Both the position numbers and the translations under genes were made by a program. A stretch of 64,000 nucleotides of DNA from Rhodospirillales bacterium (GTDB lineage: Bacteria > Pseudomonadota > Alphaproteobacteria > Rhodospirillales > Defluviicoccaceae), in NCBI GenBank assembly GCA_016793875.1, contig JAEULG010000256.1:1-64000 (forward strand). The letters run 5' to 3'. Below are positions 36,058 to 45,430 of the stretch, in pieces. The notes under the pieces were generated by a model. The model had not been told where the DNA came from. It saw only the letters and a program-made list of their open reading frames with translations, and searched no databases. How positions within the stretch are numbered: the stretch's first letter is position 1; each line of letters opens with the position of its first letter.

Positions 36058-36981
36058 ATGGAGAAAATCGGGGGTAGGTTCATCGTGAATCGGCAACGGC
36101 CGAAAATATCGATCTTTGGCTGCGAAATTGACCCGCTGAGCAAGGATGAAGCCGTAAATACTATTGGCGGCTGGACGCGCGAGAGTGCGCCTTGCCGCTA
36201 TATCGTGACGCCTAATGTTCATCACTTGGTGCTTCTGCAAGAACAACCTGCCCTTCGCAAGGCATACGAGAGTGCTGATCTGACATTGGTAGACGGCCGG
36301 CCGGTCGGTTGGGCCCTGAAGCTCATGAAAAATCCGGTTCCGGAAGTGGTTCCGGGTAGTGATCTTGTGCCGGCGCTCTTTGACTCTGGCACCCGTGATC
36401 GCCCTTTAACCGTGTTTCTGCTTGGCGCGGCACCTGGAGTGGCCGAGAAGGCTGCGAGTGTCATTCATTCGCGATGGGAGCACGTCCGGGTCTTGGGGGT
36501 GTATAGCCCGTCGATCTCGTTCGAGCAGGATCCGGCCGAACTGGAGCGTATCGCTCGGCAGATCAACGAAGCGGCACCCGACCTGCTGGTCATTGGTCTC
36601 GGCTGTCCGAAACAGGAGGTGTGGGCCAGCCAGTTTGCACCCCGTCTCAAGGCCAAGGTCGCGATCTGTGCTGGCGCTACCATCGATTTCATTGCCGGGC
36701 ATCGGCGCCGGGCGCCGGTGTGGATGCAAAAAATCGGCTGCGAGTGGTTGTTCCGCGCGTTGACCGAGCCGATGCGCCTTGGCCCGCGCTACCTGCGGGA
36801 TGGCGTTGAGTTTCCGATGATCATCGCCCGCAGCCTGTTTACCCGGGTGGCCTTCGAGGATGCGGGTGCTGCCGACCGTCTGCTCGGGCGCGCCATAACG
36901 ACGCCGCGATATCCGCCGACGTATTGGGACGCCCCGCGGAGCTCGACCCGCCGGCCATGGTCGTTCGGTAAGCTTCGGTAG
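36058..36981 (+). CDS. WecG/TagA/CpsF-family glycosyltransferase (GT26)
   Basis: A 307-residue GT26 enzyme, a family that adds N-acetylmannosamine-type or glucose residues to lipid-linked sugars. Motifs are TPNVHHLVLL (51–60), the catalytic-site Asp in LVDGRPVGWALK (Asp79), and GLGCPKQE (180–187). The C-terminal WMQKIGCEWLFRALTEPMRL is the membrane-associating appendage typical of TagA relatives. A proline/arginine-rich tail of about 35 residues extends beyond the usual end. It is followed by a hairpin at 37038. Confidence 0.9.
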   Translation: MEKIGGRFIVNRQRPKISIFGCEIDPLSKDEAVNTIGGWTRESAPCRYIVTPNVHHLVLLQEQPALRKAYESADLTLVDGRPVGWALKLMKNPVPEVVPGSDLVPALFDSGTRDRPLTVFLLGAAPGVAEKAASVIHSRWEHVRVLGVYSPSISFEQDPAELERIARQINEAAPDLLVIGLGCPKQEVWASQFAPRLKAKVAICAGATIDFIAGHRRRAPVWMQKIGCEWLFRALTEPMRLGPRYLRDGVEFPMIIARSLFTRVAFEDAGAADRLLGRAITTPRYPPTYWDAPRSSTRRPWSFGKLR

Positions 36982-37037
36982 CAGCGGGGCTTACGGGACA
37001 CCTGGACTGCGATTTTTGCTTCATTCATCGAGCAGGA

Positions 37038-37071
37038 GGAAGCCGGTCCCGTTTTGGCGGGGCCGGCTTCC
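37038..37071 (+). terminator. Strong hairpin between the GT26 and SDR genes
   Basis: GGAAGCCGG pairs with CCGGCTTCC, and an inner CCC pairs with GGG, around a short GTTTT-containing loop. There is no T run afterwards. It may end the GT26 transcript or act as a leader stem for the epimerase gene. Confidence 0.5.
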
Positions 37072-37146
37072 GGCTGACAGCGACAAGGCGGCGCCGGTGG
37101 GCGGAAAGGGGTCCCCGAGACCGGGCTGCGCGGCAGGAGAAGAAAG

Positions 37147-38202
37147 ATGCGCGTTCTTGTAACCGGACACGAAGGCTACATCGGCTGCGTTCTCGCGCCA
37201 TTCCTGGTCAAGGCCGGCCATGACGTCGTCGGCCTCGACAGCGGCCTGTTCGCCGACTGCACCTATGGCGGCGAGATCATACGCCTGCCCGGTCTCCGCA
37301 AGGACGTTCGCGATGTCGTTCCGGAAGATCTTGCCGGCATCGATGCCGTTGTGCACTTGGCTGGCCTATCCAACGACCCGCTCGGCAACCTCAATCCCGA
37401 GCTGACCTACGAGATCAATCATCGTGCGTCAGTGCACCTGGCCGAATGCGCCAAGGCGGCTGGCGTCTCCCGTTTCGTATTCTCTTCGTCCTGCAGCAAC
37501 TACGGCTCGGCCGGCGACGACTTCCTCGACGAGACCAGCGCCGTCAACCCGGTAACGCCATACGGAGAATCGAAGGTGCGCGCCGAGCGCGACATCGCGA
37601 GGCTCGCCGACGACCGCTTCAGCCCCACCTACCTGCGCAACGCCACCGTCTATGGCCTCACGCCGCGCATCCGCTTCGACCTCGTAGTCAACAATCTGGT
37701 GGCGTGGGCGGTGACCACCGGACAGGTTCTGCTCAAGAGCGACGGCACCCCGTGGCGGCCGATCGTGCATGTAAGGGACGTCTCCCAGGCCTTCCTTGCG
37801 GTGCTGCGGGCTCCGCGCGAACGGGTCCACAACGAGGCCTTCAACGTCGGCCGCAACGACGAGAACTACCGGATCCGCGAAATTGCCGAGATCGTGGCCG
37901 AGGTGGTGCCCGACTGCCACATCGAATTCGCCGAGGGGGCGGGTCCCGATACCCGCTGCTATCGCGTCGACTGCAGCAAGATTGCGCGCGTCCTGCCGGA
38001 TTTCCGGCCGGAATGGACCGTGCGGCGCGGCGCCATCGAGTTGTACGAGGCCTACCGCCGCGTCGGCCTCGATCTCGCCGAGTTTGAAGGACCGCGGTTC
38101 AGCCGTATCAAGTACCTGCAGGGGCTGCTCTCTTCAGGACGGCTCGACCGCGAGCTGCGCTGGCAGGCGCCTGAAACGGCGCAGATGACGGCCGCTCTCT
38201 GA
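37147..38202 (+). CDS. NAD-dependent epimerase/dehydratase (extended SDR)
   Basis: A 351-residue nucleotide-sugar-modifying SDR. The Rossmann motif is VTGHEGYIG (residues 5–13), the catalytic Tyr139–Lys143 lie in PYGESKV, and Ser lies in [30 protein letters not shown] (cut short here) is typical of sugar-nucleotide 4,6-dehydratases and epimerases. The exact sugar is unknown. AGGAGA precedes the ATG by 6 bases. Together with the cytidylyltransferase-like, PIG-L and C-methyltransferase genes it probably makes one unusual activated sugar. Confidence 0.87.
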   Translation: MRVLVTGHEGYIGCVLAPFLVKAGHDVVGLDSGLFADCTYGGEIIRLPGLRKDVRDVVPEDLAGIDAVVHLAGLSNDPLGNLNPELTYEINHRASVHLAECAKAAGVSRFVFSSSCSNYGSAGDDFLDETSAVNPVTPYGESKVRAERDIARLADDRFSPTYLRNATVYGLTPRIRFDLVVNNLVAWAVTTGQVLLKSDGTPWRPIVHVRDVSQAFLAVLRAPRERVHNEAFNVGRNDENYRIREIAEIVAEVVPDCHIEFAEGAGPDTRCYRVDCSKIARVLPDFRPEWTVRRGAIELYEAYRRVGLDLAEFEGPRFSRIKYLQGLLSSGRLDRELRWQAPETAQMTAAL

Positions 38203-38251
38203 TAGCCGGGCGGTCCGGCGGCCGGCATCCGAAAGGCGGCTGCCGGCATTT

Positions 38252-39337
38252 TCAGCGGGCGTCGTAGGCGCAGTTGGGCGCGCGCGGGCTGCCGCCGCCC
38301 GACGCATCCTGGTCTTTGGTGTTGTTGGTCACCATCCGCAGATACGGCTGCACGATATTGAGATCGCGGTTCAGCGTCGGGATCAGGCTGGGGGAAATGT
38401 CTTGATCGGCCGGGAGTGTCAGGTTCGAGCCCTTGTCCTGGACGTAGGTGCCGTAGTCGCGCAGCGTTTCCGCCAGTCGCAGGCCCGCTTCGCTCAGACC
38501 CAGCGTCGCCGGATCGGGCCCCCCCTTTTCGACCGGCGGCAGGGCGAACAGCGCTCCATAGGGAATGGTCCCGCTGGTACAGCCGCGCTGCTGGACACAG
38601 CCATCGACCCCGGTTGCCGGCCACTGGAACTCGCCGGCAGCGGAAAGCAGCGTCGGCGGGATGGCCATGGCAAATACGTGCTCGATGCGGTGGCCGGGCG
38701 TGTTGATCTCGAATCCGCGCAACAAGCCAAACAGGCCCGCCTGACCGCCGGCGGAGACCCCAACAAGGTCCCACGCCGAGGAGCCGTGGCCAAGATTGTT
38801 GGCTTGCCACCGCCGCCGGATGGCCGCTGTCGGGCCGCTCTCGTTGGGCCACCACCGGTAAAACTCGTCGGCGACCCCGCTGGGTTGCACGACGATGATG
38901 ACCGAATCGTTGACGCGGCCGTTGCTGGCGCCGGGGGTGACGCGCAGTTCCTTCGGCAGGCCTTTGCCGCTGAAGTCGCCGTTCCAGGTGACCATTGTCT
39001 TGGGATCGGTGTACGTCACCTGGAAGACATTGCGGCCCCAGCCATTGTTGGAATTGACCCGCCACGATCCGCGGGCCCGCAGCCAGCTCTGCGTCGTCGC
39101 GTCGTTCGCGCCGGCATAGTCGGCGCCGCTGCCGATCGGCCGGTGATGGGCGCTGCGGCTGTTGAATGGATTGAGAAAGATGTCGTCCGGCGCGTCGCAT
39201 ACGGCCGCCTCGGCCGAGGACGACGATGAGCTGCTGGCGGTTGTGGCAGTCAGCATGAGGAAGGAGGCGGCGAGGGCAACGATCGGTCTCGTCAGCGGAG
39301 CGATGCCGTGGCGAGTCGAGAAAATGCAAGGTCGCAC
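38252..39337 (-). CDS. Secreted protein of unknown function, paralogue B
   Basis: A 361-residue exported protein starting with GTG. The signal peptide (PIVALAASFLMLTATTASS) is followed by a Ser run and SAEAAVCDAP. The body parallels paralogue A at 32832: NPFNSRSAHHRPIGSGADYA, NSNNGWGRNVFQ, GKGLPKELRV, AGLFGLLRGFEIN, IEHVFAMAIP, GTIPYGALFALPP, GLSEAGLRLAETLRDYGTYV and PRAPNCAY. The order of blocks is the same throughout. Function unknown. It too runs opposite to the surrounding polysaccharide genes, and sits between the SDR and the cytidylyltransferase-like gene. Confidence 0.78.
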   Translation of the reverse strand: MRPCIFSTRHGIAPLTRPIVALAASFLMLTATTASSSSSSSAEAAVCDAPDDIFLNPFNSRSAHHRPIGSGADYAGANDATTQSWLRARGSWRVNSNNGWGRNVFQVTYTDPKTMVTWNGDFSGKGLPKELRVTPGASNGRVNDSVIIVVQPSGVADEFYRWWPNESGPTAAIRRRWQANNLGHGSSAWDLVGVSAGGQAGLFGLLRGFEINTPGHRIEHVFAMAIPPTLLSAAGEFQWPATGVDGCVQQRGCTSGTIPYGALFALPPVEKGGPDPATLGLSEAGLRLAETLRDYGTYVQDKGSNLTLPADQDISPSLIPTLNRDLNIVQPYLRMVTNNTKDQDASGGGSPRAPNCAYDAR

Positions 39338-39647
39338 GACGATGAATCCATATCTGTTGCGAAATCACTTTACAAACATGTTCGCCGCGCGACAAGAGGG
39401 GGATACCAACAAAGTGGTATATTGTATAAACTATAGGTTGAGTAGTATACGGCGACTATCAATGCTTGTGCACCAGTGATCCAGTAAAGCGAACATTGGT
39501 ATCCCTGAACAGGTGCTGGTGCTACAACGGGCGATCAAATCGGTATCGGCGTCGCTGGCGGTTGTAACGGCAACCTGAATGCGCGCCAGAGGTTGTCGCC
39601 GAGGCTGCACGATATCGTGCATAGAAGCTACGAAGCGGAGGTCATCA
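39338..39647. promoter_or_regulatory. Divergent AT-rich intergenic region
   Basis: About 310 bases between paralogue B (minus) and the nucleotidyltransferase gene (plus). The stretch 39415–39450 is strongly AT-rich (GTATATTGTATAAACTATAG) and is a likely promoter for one or both genes. No RNA structure or open frame was recognised. Confidence 0.4.
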
Positions 39648-40454
39648 GTGAAGGTTGTCCTTTTCTGCGGCGGCCTGGGTACTCGCCTGAAGGAGTACTC
39701 CGATACCATTCCGAAGCCGCTGGTGACTATCGGGTATCGTCCGGTAATGTGGCATCTGATGCGATACTATGCGCACTTCGGCCACAAGGAATTTATCATC
39801 TGCCTCGGATATCGCGGCGACCTGATCAAAGAGTACTTTCTCCATTACAACGAGTGCCTGTCCAACGACTTCACTATGCGCGATGGCGGTCGCCAGATCG
39901 ACTTGCTGCAAAGCGATATCGACGACTGGAAGATCACCTTCGTCGATACCGGCCAACAATCCAACATCGGCCAACGCCTGGTGGCGGTGCGGAAGTTCGT
40001 CGATGACGACGTCTTTCTTGCCAATTACAGCGATGCGCTGACCGACCTCGACCTCAACCGTTACATTCAGCTTGCGCTCGACTCGCAGGCGATTGCCACC
40101 TTGCTCGCTGTACAAACGGCGCACAGCTTTCACGCCGTGACCGCCGAAGCGGACGGCTGGGTGACCGGCATCGGACCCATCCGCAATGCCACCTTCACGG
40201 TCAACGGCGGCTTTTTCGTCCTTCGGCCGGAGATCTTCGATTACATCCGTGACGGCGAGGAACTGGTGGTCGAACCGTTCGGCAGGCTGGTCGCACAGCG
40301 CAAGCTGCTCTGCTATCAGTACGACGGCTTCTGGCGGTCGATGGACACGTTCAAGGACAAGATGAGCTTCGATCGCATGTACGAGCGCGGCATCGCTCCC
40401 TGGGAGTTGTGGCGGACGCGCGGTCAGGGCAGCAACGAACCCTGGACCGACTGA
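39648..40454 (+). CDS. Sugar-1-phosphate nucleotidyltransferase (glucose-1-phosphate cytidylyltransferase-like)
   Basis: A 268-residue enzyme that couples a sugar-1-phosphate to a nucleotide. The signature FCGGLGTRLKEYSDTIPKPL (residues 6–25) has the family GGxGTRL and Lys23. IICLGYRGDLIKEYFLHYN is the RfbF (CDP-glucose) type block, and DTGQQSNIGQRL replaces the RfbF norm, so the base may be C but is not certain. The GTG at 39648 has GCGGAGG 7 bases upstream. It opens a run of three close genes ending with the C-methyltransferase. Confidence 0.85.
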   Translation: MKVVLFCGGLGTRLKEYSDTIPKPLVTIGYRPVMWHLMRYYAHFGHKEFIICLGYRGDLIKEYFLHYNECLSNDFTMRDGGRQIDLLQSDIDDWKITFVDTGQQSNIGQRLVAVRKFVDDDVFLANYSDALTDLDLNRYIQLALDSQAIATLLAVQTAHSFHAVTAEADGWVTGIGPIRNATFTVNGGFFVLRPEIFDYIRDGEELVVEPFGRLVAQRKLLCYQYDGFWRSMDTFKDKMSFDRMYERGIAPWELWRTRGQGSNEPWTD

Positions 40455-40470
40455 GCGTAGGGCCGAGGCA

Positions 40471-41124
40471 ATGCTTCCATTCAGACTGGGGACCGACGCC
40501 GCACCGTTGCGGACCGTCCTGTGCCTTGGCGCCCATTGCGACGACGTCGAGATCGGTTGCGGGGGGGCGGTTCTCCGGCTGATCGAGGACCATCCCGACC
40601 TCGCGGTGCACTGGGTGGTGTTCAGCGGGACACCGCTTCGTCGCGAGGAGGCAAGGCGCGCCGCCGAACAGGCGCTCGCCGGGGCGAGGCAGCGGCAGAT
40701 CACCCTTCACGAGTTCAGCGACGGGTTCTTTCCCTATGTCGGCGCCGACATCAAGCGGAGCTTCGAGCAGCTAAAGCAGGACGTGCAGCCCGACCTGATC
40801 TTCACCCACTATCGCGGCGACCTGCACCAGGACCACCGTCTCATCAACGAGCTCACCTGGAATACCTTTCGCAACCACCTGATCCTGGAGTACGAGATCC
40901 CGAAATACGACGGCGACCTCGGCACTCCCGGCGTATTTGTGCCGCTGCCGCCGCGGCTGTGCGACCGCAAGATCGACATCATTCTCGACTGCTACGAGAG
41001 CCAGCGGGCAAAGCACTGGTTCAGGCGCGACCTGTTCATGGCGATCCTGCGCTTGCGCGGTATGGAGGCAAACGCGCCTTCCGGCTTGGCCGAAGCCTTC
41101 TATTGTCGCAAGGGAATCCTCTGA
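40471..41124 (+). CDS. PIG-L family deacetylase
   Basis: A 217-residue zinc-dependent deacetylase of the PIG-L/LmbE family. The first metal motif is AHCDDVEIG (His22, Asp25; the usual Pro is Cys), and the second is HQDH (His119, His122). Members remove N-acetyl groups from GlcNAc-type sugars. In this operon it probably deacetylates an amino sugar before methylation or acylation. It starts 16 bases after the nucleotidyltransferase gene. Confidence 0.88.
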   Translation: MLPFRLGTDAAPLRTVLCLGAHCDDVEIGCGGAVLRLIEDHPDLAVHWVVFSGTPLRREEARRAAEQALAGARQRQITLHEFSDGFFPYVGADIKRSFEQLKQDVQPDLIFTHYRGDLHQDHRLINELTWNTFRNHLILEYEIPKYDGDLGTPGVFVPLPPRLCDRKIDIILDCYESQRAKHWFRRDLFMAILRLRGMEANAPSGLAEAFYCRKGIL

Positions 41125-41207
41125 CGACCGCAGCCCGCCCAAGGCGCAGCAGAGCCGCCGGGCGGCGGTGCGGTGACATCATCACTCGGACGGGGTAGTA
41201 GACAGAT

Positions 41208-42485
41208 ATGGATACGCTTGCTTCCTCATCTTCCGACGCCCGCAATGGCGTCGGCGCAACCCGCTGCCGGTTCTGCGGGTCGACGGCGCTGGAGAGCTTC
41301 ATCGACCTCGGCATGTCGCCCTTGTGCGAGTCCTACGTGCCGCCGGAGCGGCTGAACGCCGCCGAAGTCTTCTATCCCTTGCACGCGCTGGTCTGTCGCG
41401 ACTGCATGCTGGTGCAACTCGACCAGTATGTCAGCGCATCGGACATCTTCAGCGACTACGCCTACTTCTCGTCATTCTCCGACAGCTGGGTGGAGCACGC
41501 CCGCCGCTACGTCCTGCACATGATGGAGACGTTCGGCGTCGGCGCCGGAAGCAAAGTGGTGGAGATCGCCAGCAACGACGGCTACCTGCTGCAGCATTTC
41601 GTCGCCCACGGCGTGCCGGTGCTCGGCATCGAGCCTGCGGCGAACGTGGCCAAGGTTGCGGTCGAGCGCGGCATCCCCACCGAAGTGCGGTTTTTCGGTT
41701 GCGAGACCGCCGCTTATGTGCGCCGCGAGCACGGACCGGCCAACCTGCTGGTCGGCAATAACGTGCTGGCGCACGTGCCGGATCTCAACGACTTCGTCGG
41801 CGGCATCAAGGTCATCCTTGCCGACCGCGGCATCGTGACGATGGAGTTCCCGCATATTGCCAAGCTGATCGAATTCAACCAGTTCGATACGATCTATCAC
41901 GAGCACTTCTGCTACTTCTCGCTGTTCGCCGTCGAGCAGGTGTTCAAGGCGCACGGTCTGCGCCTGTTCGACGTCGCCCAGCTGCCGACGCACGGCGGCT
42001 CGCTGCGCATCTACGGCTGCCATGCCGGGGATGCGAGCCGGGCGGACTCGGAGCGTCTGTCCGGGTTGCGCGCCTGGGAGCGGGCGAACGGCTTCGATCG
42101 CCTGGAGACCTATACCGGCTTCGAGGAGCAGGTGCGCGAGACCAAGCGCAAGCTGCTGGAGTTCCTGATCGGCGCGCGCCGCGCCGGCAAGACCGTCGTC
42201 GGCTACGGTGCGCCGGGCAAGGGGAATACGCTGCTGAACTACTGCGGTATTCGCCAGGATCTACTCGACTACACGGTTGACCGGAGCCCCTACAAGCAGG
42301 GCCTGTACCTGCCGGGGACGCACATTCCGATCTATCATCCCGACAAGATCAAGGAGACGAAGCCCGATTACATCCTGATCCTGCCGTGGAACATCAAGGA
42401 GGAGATCATCGAGCAGCTCGCCTACGCACGTGAATGGGGCGCAGCTTTCGTCGTGCCCATTCCAGAGGCGGCTGTTCTTCCCTGA
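41208..42485 (+). CDS. Sugar C-methyltransferase (zinc-binding, SAM-dependent)
   Basis: A 425-residue three-part enzyme. The N-terminal zinc domain has Cys20, Cys23, Cys63 and Cys66 (CRFCG and CRDC). The central SAM domain has VVEIASNDGYLL (117–128). The C-terminal C-methyltransferase domain has VVGYGAPGKGNTLLNY. Relatives such as NovU and TylC3 methylate a carbon of NDP-4-keto-6-deoxysugars. The family HEHFCYFS active-site segment is present. This points to a branched deoxysugar in the product glycan. Confidence 0.9.
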   Translation: MDTLASSSSDARNGVGATRCRFCGSTALESFIDLGMSPLCESYVPPERLNAAEVFYPLHALVCRDCMLVQLDQYVSASDIFSDYAYFSSFSDSWVEHARRYVLHMMETFGVGAGSKVVEIASNDGYLLQHFVAHGVPVLGIEPAANVAKVAVERGIPTEVRFFGCETAAYVRREHGPANLLVGNNVLAHVPDLNDFVGGIKVILADRGIVTMEFPHIAKLIEFNQFDTIYHEHFCYFSLFAVEQVFKAHGLRLFDVAQLPTHGGSLRIYGCHAGDASRADSERLSGLRAWERANGFDRLETYTGFEEQVRETKRKLLEFLIGARRAGKTVVGYGAPGKGNTLLNYCGIRQDLLDYTVDRSPYKQGLYLPGTHIPIYHPDKIKETKPDYILILPWNIKEEIIEQLAYAREWGAAFVVPIPEAAVLP

Positions 42486-42701
42486 TCTCGCGGGCGGGCG
42501 ATCCGCCGCCCTCCTTTGCGACGGTTGGCCATGGCAGCCGGAAGCGCCCGGTGCGGTGGCTACTGAAGTGAGGGTGGATCGGACCGTGTGCGCCCCCGCC
42601 CCCCAGCGTACTTGAGGCTGACTGCCAGTGGGCTGCTCCTCGGTGCAGTCCGTCGGCGGGCAAGATGCCGGTCGTTTTCGCTTCGTCAGACGGTATGAGC
42701 C

Positions 42702-44030
42702 GTGAAAGCCCCGCTTTTTCTTCCTGCCGTGCTGCGGACGACGTTTGCCCGGAGCACGGCGATCCTGACATCGGCCGCCGCGATCCAGAACCTGATGGTG
42801 CTGGCAGTCTCGCCGATCCTGTCGCGGCTGTTCAGTCCGGAGGAGTTCGGGGCGGTTGGTCTGCTCTACGCGATTGCGGCGCTGCCGGCGACGGCCAGCA
42901 CCGGCCACTACTATCTTGCGGTGATGCAGACCCGCCAGCGGCTGGTATCGATCAATATCGTCGCGCTCGCCTGGTCGTGCGTCGTGCTGACGACCGTCCT
43001 GGCCGCCGGACTGGCAAGCTTCGCCTATCTTACCCCAAGCCTGATCGGTGACACCGCTGGTCAGCTCGGCCCGCTGCTGTTGCTGATCCCCCTCGTCATG
43101 TTGACGGATGGGAGCCTTGCGACCGGGCGGATCTGGGATCTGCGCCAAGCGGACTACCGCTCGCTCTTCCGCAACCGGCTGATCGAGACCGGCGTGACGA
43201 TCGTCATGCAGCTGGCCGCGGGTTTGCTCGGCGCGGGGTCGCTCGGCCTCGCTTGCGGCCGGTTGTTGGGTGTCGGCGCGGCGTCCGCCGACGCCGCGAT
43301 CGTCTTCTTCCGGAGCATCGGCCGCAGAGGGCGCCGGGCAATTAGCCTTCGCGGCATCAGGAAGGCGGCCAGCCGCTACTGGCGCTTTCCCGCTTACCAG
43401 ACCCCGGCGGAGCTGCTCGGCACCCTGTGCCGGCAGATGCCGCCGATGCTGCTGGCCATCTACTTTTCGGTGGAAGCCACCGGTCTTTATTGGATGGCGA
43501 ACCGCGTCCTGGAGCGGCCGGTGCTGCTGTTCGGCGCCGACATGAGCCGCGTCTTCCTGCAACAGGTGGCGGAGCGGCGCGACCGCGATCACGGCGCCCT
43601 CGGCCTCTTCGTTAAGGTCACCTTATTCATGTCGGCCCTGGCGCTGCCGCCCTTCATCGTCGTCATCATCTTTGGACCCGAGCTCTTCGGCTTCGTCTTC
43701 GGCGCGCAATGGCAGCTTGCCGGCGAGTACGCCCGCTGGATGGCGCTGTTCTCGTTCGCCTACCTCTTTGCCCTGCCGACACGCGGCATGACCACGGTCT
43801 TCGGCCTGCAGCGTGCCTATGCCATCATGGAGGCGATCCGGGCGGCGCTGGGGGCGCTGTCGATCGCCTTGGCAGCGCGGCTGACCGGCAGCGACATCGA
43901 TGCGATGGCGGCATTCTCCGTTGTTCAGCTAGTGGTTCTGAGCGTCTTCGTGCTGGTGATCTTTCTGATCGTCCGGCGGCTGGAGGCCGCGCGGCGGCGA
44001 TCTGCGGATGTCGCGGGGGCGTTGTCATGA
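42702..44030 (+). CDS. Polysaccharide flippase (Wzx/MATE-like)
   Basis: A 442-residue inner-membrane protein with about 12 predicted helices, of the oligosaccharide flippase (MOP exporter) family. TRSTAILTSAAAIQNLM near the start, SPEEFGAVGLLYAIAALPAT and FRFPAYQTPAEL-like sequence (WRFPAYQTPAEL) are typical of Wzx. It would move undecaprenyl-linked repeat units to the periplasm. The start is GTG without a strong ribosome site. Its stop overlaps the next gene by 4 bases. Confidence 0.88.
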   Translation: MKAPLFLPAVLRTTFARSTAILTSAAAIQNLMVLAVSPILSRLFSPEEFGAVGLLYAIAALPATASTGHYYLAVMQTRQRLVSINIVALAWSCVVLTTVLAAGLASFAYLTPSLIGDTAGQLGPLLLLIPLVMLTDGSLATGRIWDLRQADYRSLFRNRLIETGVTIVMQLAAGLLGAGSLGLACGRLLGVGAASADAAIVFFRSIGRRGRRAISLRGIRKAASRYWRFPAYQTPAELLGTLCRQMPPMLLAIYFSVEATGLYWMANRVLERPVLLFGADMSRVFLQQVAERRDRDHGALGLFVKVTLFMSALALPPFIVVIIFGPELFGFVFGAQWQLAGEYARWMALFSFAYLFALPTRGMTTVFGLQRAYAIMEAIRAALGALSIALAARLTGSDIDAMAAFSVVQLVVLSVFVLVIFLIVRRLEAARRRSADVAGALS

Positions 44031-45241
44031 ACAGCCGCACCGTGCCGATCGCCGGCACCGCAGGCGCTTCCGTGGCCGGGGTCGCCCCGGCTCAGCCCGC
44101 CGAGCGCGAGGTGAGGGTCGCCTTCGTTTCGCCGGGTGCCTATCCCCCCGACTTTGCCGGCGCCCAGCTCCGCTTGCACCGCACGTTCCTGCGCCTGCGC
44201 CAGCAGCACCCGCTTTCCGTCAGGGTGCTGGCGCAGGCCGGCGAGGCGACGCAGGCCGGCTGGTCCGAACTCGACGGCATTCCGATCCGGCGGCTGCCGG
44301 CGGATGCCGGCTTTGCGGCCACCTTCCGGGCAGCCGGCGCGCACCTGCTCAGCGAGCGCAAGACCGGCTTCGATCTGGTGTATTGCGTGACCACCGGCCG
44401 GCTGGTCTACAGCATCGGCGCCTGGGCGCGGATGCTGCGGCTGCCGTTGGTGGTGGAGTTCGTCAACAACAACATCGAGGACAGCCGCGGACGCCGCCTG
44501 ATGGCGCAGCAACTGGCGCGGGCCGCGACCCTCGCGATCGCCATCAGCCGGCCGATCTTCGAGCAGTTCCGCCGCCTGGGCGTTCCCGAGGAGCGGATAT
44601 GGGTTCGTCCCAATCCGGTGGATACTGGCCGCTTCCGCGTCCCGTCGGTAACGGAGCGCTTTGAAGCTCGCCAGCGCCTCGGTGTCGGTCCGGAGACGGT
44701 GCTGCACCTGCTGGTAGGCGGACTGACCAAGCGCAAGAACCACGAGGTCGGCATTGCCGCTATCGAACGGCTGCCGCCTGGGCACCGGCTGGTCATGGCC
44801 GGGCCGGTGCTGCCGGACGAGCGCAGCTATGCCGATGCGCTCGCCGAGCGGGTTGCAGCATCACCGGCAGCGGAGCGCCTGTCGCTGATCGCCGGCTTCG
44901 TTCCTGACGTCGAGCAACTGATGTACGCCGCGGACTGTCTGTGGATGCCCTCGCTGGAGGAAGGGCTGGGGAATGTCATGCTGGAGGCCCAGTGCTGCGG
45001 TGTTCCCTGCATCATCAGCGACCGGCTGGGGCTCGATGAGCACATTCGCTATGGCTACGACGGGCGGACCGCGGCGCCCCTCCCGCCGGCCTGGGCTGAG
45101 GCGGTGGTCTCCCTCGATAAGCTGATCGGCAACCCCGCGGCGCGGCAGGAGATGGCCGGGCGGGCGCAGGCCGCCTACGCCTATCCCGCCATTGACGCCG
45201 AGCTGTGGCGGCGCCTGCGGCAGGTTGCCGGCGGCGGATAG
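44027..45241 (+). CDS. Glycosyltransferase family 4
   Basis: A 404-residue GT-B transferase. The N-terminus has VAFVSPGAYPPDFAGAQLRL, the middle IAISRPIFEQFRRLGV and WVRPNPVDTGRF, and the donor site the E-x7-E motif Glu312/Glu320 (SLEEGLGNVMLEAQ). The ATG at 44027 overlaps the flippase stop by 4 bases, so translation is coupled. It is the last clear gene of the locus. Confidence 0.88.
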   Translation: MNSRTVPIAGTAGASVAGVAPAQPAEREVRVAFVSPGAYPPDFAGAQLRLHRTFLRLRQQHPLSVRVLAQAGEATQAGWSELDGIPIRRLPADAGFAATFRAAGAHLLSERKTGFDLVYCVTTGRLVYSIGAWARMLRLPLVVEFVNNNIEDSRGRRLMAQQLARAATLAIAISRPIFEQFRRLGVPEERIWVRPNPVDTGRFRVPSVTERFEARQRLGVGPETVLHLLVGGLTKRKNHEVGIAAIERLPPGHRLVMAGPVLPDERSYADALAERVAASPAAERLSLIAGFVPDVEQLMYAADCLWMPSLEEGLGNVMLEAQCCGVPCIISDRLGLDEHIRYGYDGRTAAPLPPAWAEAVVSLDKLIGNPAARQEMAGRAQAAYAYPAIDAELWRRLRQVAGGG

Positions 45242-45430
45242 CGGGCGGCGTGTCTTCTGGCAGCTTGTGCGAGGATGGCGGCGAACCGAATACCTCGGCG
45301 CCGAAATCCCTTGTTCGTGGACCTGCCGTCAGCGGCGCGCTATACGCTTCGACAGAATGACCAGCTTGGCGTGCCAGTAGTAAGGCTGTGACGTGCCCGC
45401 CACGCGATGTGCATCAGGGAGAGCACCAGG

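Noticed and set aside
33943-39447. A shared 9-mer TGAGTAGTA near both secreted-paralogue genes (33943 and 39439)
   Set aside because: In paralogue A it lies inside the most likely coding sequence just after the ATG, in paralogue B about 100 bases upstream; a common control site is not supported.
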